Source of the DNA: Pleurotus djamor | Taxonomy: Eukaryota > Basidiomycota > Agaricomycetes > Agaricales > Pleurotaceae | Assembly (NCBI GenBank): GCA_029747585.1 | Contig: JAPEVF010001351.1 | Location: forward strand, 1-10,742 | Direction: 5' to 3' | DNA: 10,742 nucleotides | Shown: positions 6,611 through 10,742 of the stretch, in pieces | Position numbering within the stretch: the first letter of the stretch is position 1 | Layout: every line of letters starts with the position of its first letter | Translations under genes and position numbers: made by a program | Notes under the pieces: model-generated | What the model was told of the DNA's origin: nothing | Database searches by the model: none | What the model saw: only the letters and a program-made list of their open reading frames with translations

Positions 6611-9600
6611 GTGAGCCGCCGCTGCACTCCTGGGTACTACTTAGCCGGAAGGGGACTCGAAGTAATCTTGAGCTTATAGGACTGTCACGATCGGGTTTAT
6701 GGCAAGCCAGCCCGAGATAAGGCAGTGGTTCAGTACACCCATACCTCCGTCAAGTCTCCGCGCCGTTGGATCTCTGACTCTTCGCTGCATCAAGGAAGGA
6801 TGGGAAGCTTCTCTGCATCGACAGCAGGCCAGGAAAGTGTTGTCTAAATTTAGGGTGGATTCCGTTGAGATTTAGGTTTGATGGATGAGTAAACCGTCAC
6901 GTCTACGGGTCCGTTCTTGCGATGACGATGTTCGATGTTGGTTTCTGATGCGTCCCGTCAGCGTATCACAATCAGGTCGTGCCGCAAAGGGTGAACCTTA
7001 ATCCCCGAACCATTGCCTACCAAGCTAGAACACAGAAGACACGCGGGATGGAGTTAGAAAGCTCTCAGAGAGAACAGTTCGTGAGTTTCTGGAGAGATGA
7101 GAATCATTGAGAGGCGTCAGGAGCTGGATATCTCAGTAACATGATCGTAGATGGATGAGAGGAGACCCACACCTCTTTCTATTGCGATGAACGTAAAGCC
7201 TGTCGCTTGAGCCGTCGGAAAGCGGTAGCTCTTTGAAATCACAATTGTAGCGAACGACAAATGCATTGATTCAAAACGGCCCGCGGGACTTCGCTAAGGA
7301 AGTCGAGGGAATGAACGTAATGGGAGTGCTTGCACTGGTGAGAAACCCCGTAAAATATCGACACGGTGACAGGAGCTCATCGAGGAGGGGATTTAGACTG
7401 CGATTCACAAATAACAAAGTCCGCTTTACATCCAGGAAGGGGGTGGGATGGTTGACTTTCATCAAAATGACGGTCACAAGGACTTTCTAGAGCGAATGTC
7501 CAACTTGGCGGGCTTCTTTGCACCACCATCGAAATGTGTAGCTCTCTGAGACGATTCGTGTTCGGCATCGGGCAATCGCCCCCCCCAGTCTGCGATGAGG
7601 AAGAGCGAACTCGGTGGTTATTCGTAGAGAATCAAATTGGTGACGCGAACAGCGGCATCATTGTCAAACATCCCTCGTTTATGTGCAGAACCCCTGAAGA
7701 AATACGAGCGTCAGCGTATATCCTTGGGGGTATGTAGCAGAGAGACGCTACCGCGGCGGCACAGGCTCGTGAGAAACATCCTCTATGTTTGACGAACATG
7801 TGGGTACACTTCCGATGGATCGGCAAAGACTTGCATAGGTGGAAAGGGCGGAGATACAAAGATGTTCTGAGCAGATAAGTCCGTAAGGATAGAGATTATC
7901 TGAGGAAGAAGGCATGAAGTGATACTTAGTCAAGGAGGCCATGACTTTCATATCGCTGGTCCATCGTGAATCACACGGCAAGTGTGTGAGTATATCAATC
8001 GCCAGGTGGTGGTAATGGGAATATCTATGGTCCTTTCGCAGTGGACGAACTCCAGACGATGTTCTCGGAATACCTAGGTCATGAGGTACTTCTCGATTAT
8101 AATGGTTTGACAGAGACTCCCCGACGATCCCATGCGCGATGTGTTTCACATTAGACAGCCTGGAAGTACGGAGCTATCAAAGAAGCATAAGTTTCTCGGA
8201 AAGTTAGACATTGAATAGACGGCAGAGAAGAGAGGCACAAGATGCCAGGAACACACCGATGGTGACAAACCGAGCCAGTATGCCTGAGTGGTTTCAGTAG
8301 CAAAACATCAAACGTCACAACGAAAAACCTTACTAGAATAGCATGGGGACGTGAAGGGTAAGAGTCCGCCCACCTCAAAGAGGGTGGGGGTGCGAACGCG
8401 AAGCCGAAGATAGCCCAGTGCGTGAGTAGCGGAGACGATCTCATGTGATGCTCCCTGTGATGAGAACATGTAGACATTTCGATGCGCGAGCGTACTTTAT
8501 TAGTCCCATTGAGAGATCGGAAGAAACGGAACGTCCGACGCGTGACTGAAGTTCGATGAACTTTGTCTGTGCCCTCAGATTGTCTAGAGCCTCAAAGGAT
8601 CGGAGGCATTAGGAGTCTATTCAGAGGTCACCGATCACGATTCTACTTGAGTCGTGAATGATAGCCCGAGCGAGGCGGGGAATGGGATTCAGGGTACCAA
8701 GTAACAGTGTCGACTCCAAAACAATTTAAATTCGCTTTGGTAAGGAAGACGCTGAGCGCAATGTGAGGTACAGCTGGCCGCCTGTTGGAGCGCTAAGGTC
8801 CGCGGAACCAATGCTAGTGCGAAGCCTGTATCACGTTAAGATTTGAATTGACGTGCGTTGCTTATGCACAAGAGGAGGCAGCTTCTTCGAAAATTGAGGG
8901 TTCGGGTGTCCATAATTCGTCGAGAGAAATTGCCTACGCAAAATTGAATGTCCCCTTCCAAAGTTTGGACATCTGAGTTATTGAATACCTCCACCGACTA
9001 TCCGCACTCTAGGGTTGGTTGGCGTTGAAGGATGTCTGCAGGCCGTGCGTAGTTCTATCGAAGAATTCGATACAGTTCATGAGGAAAGCATACGTACAGT
9101 TTGATTAGAGTTTGATTGAGGATGTCGATGGGCCCCCGTGATTACGCTCCCCAGAACCAGGGATCGTAGAATGTGCGAGCCGATGGGCGTAAGGACATCG
9201 AACTGGAACAAGCGTACCAGCTCGAAAAAAAAAAAGGTTCATGAGTTCAACAAAGTCAAGTCCAGGAATTCAGATAGAGTTGGGCCTAACGGACTCCGCC
9301 CACACATGTCCGTGGAGGTGGATACTTAGAGTTTCGGTGAAGACAGAACCAGAGAGAGATCGTTTGGTAAGGTTGCTTTTAATTGGGAGGAGTCGGCGGA
9401 GAACGCGTCATTATTCAGCCCTAAAGGGAACGAGACATTAGAACCAATCATGGAACATAATAGTAGGGAAAGTTAATGAGAGTGAAGGCGCCAAATGGTA
9501 GCTGTATTGGTGATACGTTGGGATGCCGTGGCCACAGGGTGCCAAGTCCAGTAGAAAGCGCGGCTCAACGCATCTAGGAAGGAGTCCGTATACCCACTGA

Positions 9601-10068
9601 ATCGAGACATTTCCGCACTGAGTTGAAGAATTCCAAGCCGTACGTATGTCTCCTGCCAAAGGCAACTGAGACTGCTTGATATCGGAGTCGACTAAAGACT
9701 TACTGTGAATGACATCTTGATGACATCGTCAAACGGTCGAAGAGAAACGAGACAAATTTGAGGAATCCGGTCGTTCTGAAGGACATTGACACTCGTTTTA
9801 ATTGACTCGGTTTTCGATTTTCGTCCGCGTTGAGTAGCGATTATTGGAGACATACAAACTTGAGATCCATGAGTCTGAGGAAGCAAGTTCGTTCCTAGTT
9901 AAGAACTGGGAGCTGCTACGGCGCCTACCGGCGCTAGAAGCTAACGAATAGGGTGACTAGGCGTAAGGGGGATGTCACCCCCAATCCACATTTACTGATC
10001 AGTGTCAGCGACAAATATGTTAAATGTACTTTAGGAGTGGGGTCTAAAACGATAGATTGGGCAGGCAG
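6611..10068. other. Long gene-poor stretch, no supported gene
   Basis: About 3.5 kb holds only short frames on both strands (longest 133 codons, minus strand, 8149-7748), none with a recognisable domain. One minus-strand site, 8333-8284, looks like a real intron (GTAAGG donor, CTACTGAA branch-like site, CACTCAG acceptor, 50 nt). It joins two open segments into about 66 residues with one hydrophobic stretch, but no further exon could be placed convincingly. An 11-A run sits at 9225-9235 and a direct duplication of AGTTTGATT at about 9099-9118. No LTR, terminal inverted repeat or transposase motif was seen. Confidence 0.5.
9225..9235 (+). repeat. Poly(A) run of 11
   Basis: This is a homopolymer of eleven A residues in otherwise complex sequence. 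It could be the tail of an old retroposed copy, but I see no target-site duplication or recognisable body upstream, so a simple homopolymer is the safer reading. Confidence 0.5.
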
Positions 10069-10080
10069 GTGTAGCTACAC
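10069..10080. repeat. 12-bp perfect palindrome over the HPP stop codon
   Basis: GTGTAGCTACAC equals its own reverse complement and contains the TAG stop (10077-10075, minus strand) of the HPP gene. It is short enough to be chance. Confidence 0.5.
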
Positions 10081-10742
10081 AGGGCTCGATGGAATCTTAG
10101 GTGCGACGACCTCCACAGTCGTTTCATCCTTCGCAGTCGTGACTGAATCCTTGGATCTTGTCTCAGTCATTGACTCGACCCGAGGAGGCATGACCGGTGC
10201 GGGTGGACTAGGTTCAATCCAAAACACTGGATACCTCCGCTGGATATTGTTGACCAGCAGCGCAATCGCTAGTGCCAACGCTGACGAGAGCAGAATAATC
10301 GGCAGATAATACCACCCCAACGCACGAACATCCGCATCAACTGCAGCAAGGAGAGCAGTCGCTCCCGCAGGAGGATGGGTGGTTTTAGTGATTTGCATGA
10401 CAACGATCGCGGTTGCGCAGGCGAGAGAACCCGCTAGCCATTGAAGCTCGATGTACCTTTCCTCGGTTGGAAGCAGATGGACGAGCTTTGTGATGATGAC
10501 ACCGGTTAAAGCTCCGAGGAAATGTCCTCCGAGAAGAGCGCGTGGTTGGGCGAGGGGTGCCTCAATAGCTCCGTAAATGAGTACAGCCGAAGCTCCCTAC
10601 AAACGCATGTCAGTACGAAAGGTCCCGAAACTTGAAGAAACCAACCAGAAAGACTCACATAACTGGCAACGATGGTGGGGGCTCCGCGGACCACGAAGTA
10701 ATGGGCGTGCGTAAATACAGCTTGTATCACAGATATTCCGCA
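10075..10742 (-). CDS. HPP-family integral membrane protein, C-terminal part (5' end outside window)
   Basis: Two exons are visible: 10742-10659 (84 nt) and 10596-10075 (522 nt including TAG). They are joined in phase across a 62-nt intron with donor GTGAGT, a TACTGAC branch-like site and acceptor TTTGTAG. The 201 visible residues follow the HPP family closely: APTIVASY, GASAVLIYGAIEAPLAQPRA, LLGGHFLGALTG, then the naming motif HPPAGATALLAA, then a last membrane helix and RRYPVFW. Hydrophobic segments lie at about 20-36, 49-65, 81-96 and 123-143 of the visible part. A Pro/Ser/Thr-rich, probably cytosolic tail of about 48 residues ends the protein. In plants an HPP protein carries nitrite across the plastid envelope; in fungi the substrate is not established, so anion transport is only an inference. 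The upstream exon or exons, with the N-terminus and promoter, are outside the window. A 118-codon antisense frame is a shadow. Confidence 0.93.

Noticed and set aside
6640..6740. tRNA-like TTCGAGTCCCC on the minus strand
   Set aside because: It resembles an internal B box, but no T-arm, anticodon arm or acceptor stem can be paired around it.
7748..8149. 133-codon minus-strand frame
   Set aside because: It has no motif, a His/Ser/Pro-rich composition and no clear start context; I treat it as a chance frame.
9225..9235. Poly(A) run as the tail of a retroposed gene
   Set aside because: No coding or RNA-like body precedes it, and no flanking target-site duplication was found.
9953..10309. 118-codon plus-strand frame
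   Set aside because: Most of it is antisense to the last exon of the HPP gene, which is identified securely by its HPPAGATA motif and splice site.

Overview
The window looks like nuclear DNA of a filamentous basidiomycete, most likely an Agaricomycete. Three things point there. Introns are short (50-62 nt) with GTATGT, GTAAGC or GTGAGT donors. There is a long intronless F-box/leucine-rich protein of the type common in mushroom genomes. The first gene has an N-terminus typical of agaricomycete secreted proteins (signal peptide, then ETNAQRLSRGLSPLKP). No bacterial operon, rRNA, convincing tRNA or CRISPR array is visible.

Layout. (1) At the left edge, on the minus strand, is the 5' part of a gene for a small secreted protein of unknown function. 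It starts at 637, has at least three exons separated by 62-nt and 52-nt introns, and runs off the window inside or just after a third intron. A TATA box lies about 60 bp upstream. (2) From about 705 to 4850 there is roughly 4.1 kb without a confidently supported gene. It contains one weak minus-strand candidate for a small membrane protein (2382-2753), a degenerate four-unit GGG octamer array (1338-1369), a diverged 23-bp repeat pair (1047 and 4488), a small hairpin with an adjacent 11-bp tandem duplication (3789-3842), a purine-rich tract (4380-4454) and a possible spliced reading frame (4530-4910). (3) At 4897-6399 on the plus strand is the best complete gene, a 500-residue F-box-like protein with leucine-rich segments and its own TATA box. 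(4) From about 6600 to 10074 there is roughly 3.5 kb with no supported gene and only weak signals. (5) At the right edge, on the minus strand, is the 3' part of an HPP-family integral membrane protein, with one intron in view and a complete C-terminus.

The three supported genes (secreted protein, F-box protein, HPP transporter-like protein) show no functional link. Each appears to be a separate transcription unit, and I see no sign of a gene cluster or defence system. Gene density is low. CpG is not obviously depleted in the gene-poor parts, so they do not look strongly mutated by RIP-like processes, although this was judged by eye. The observations most worth following are the exon structure of the secreted protein and the G-quadruplex-type array.
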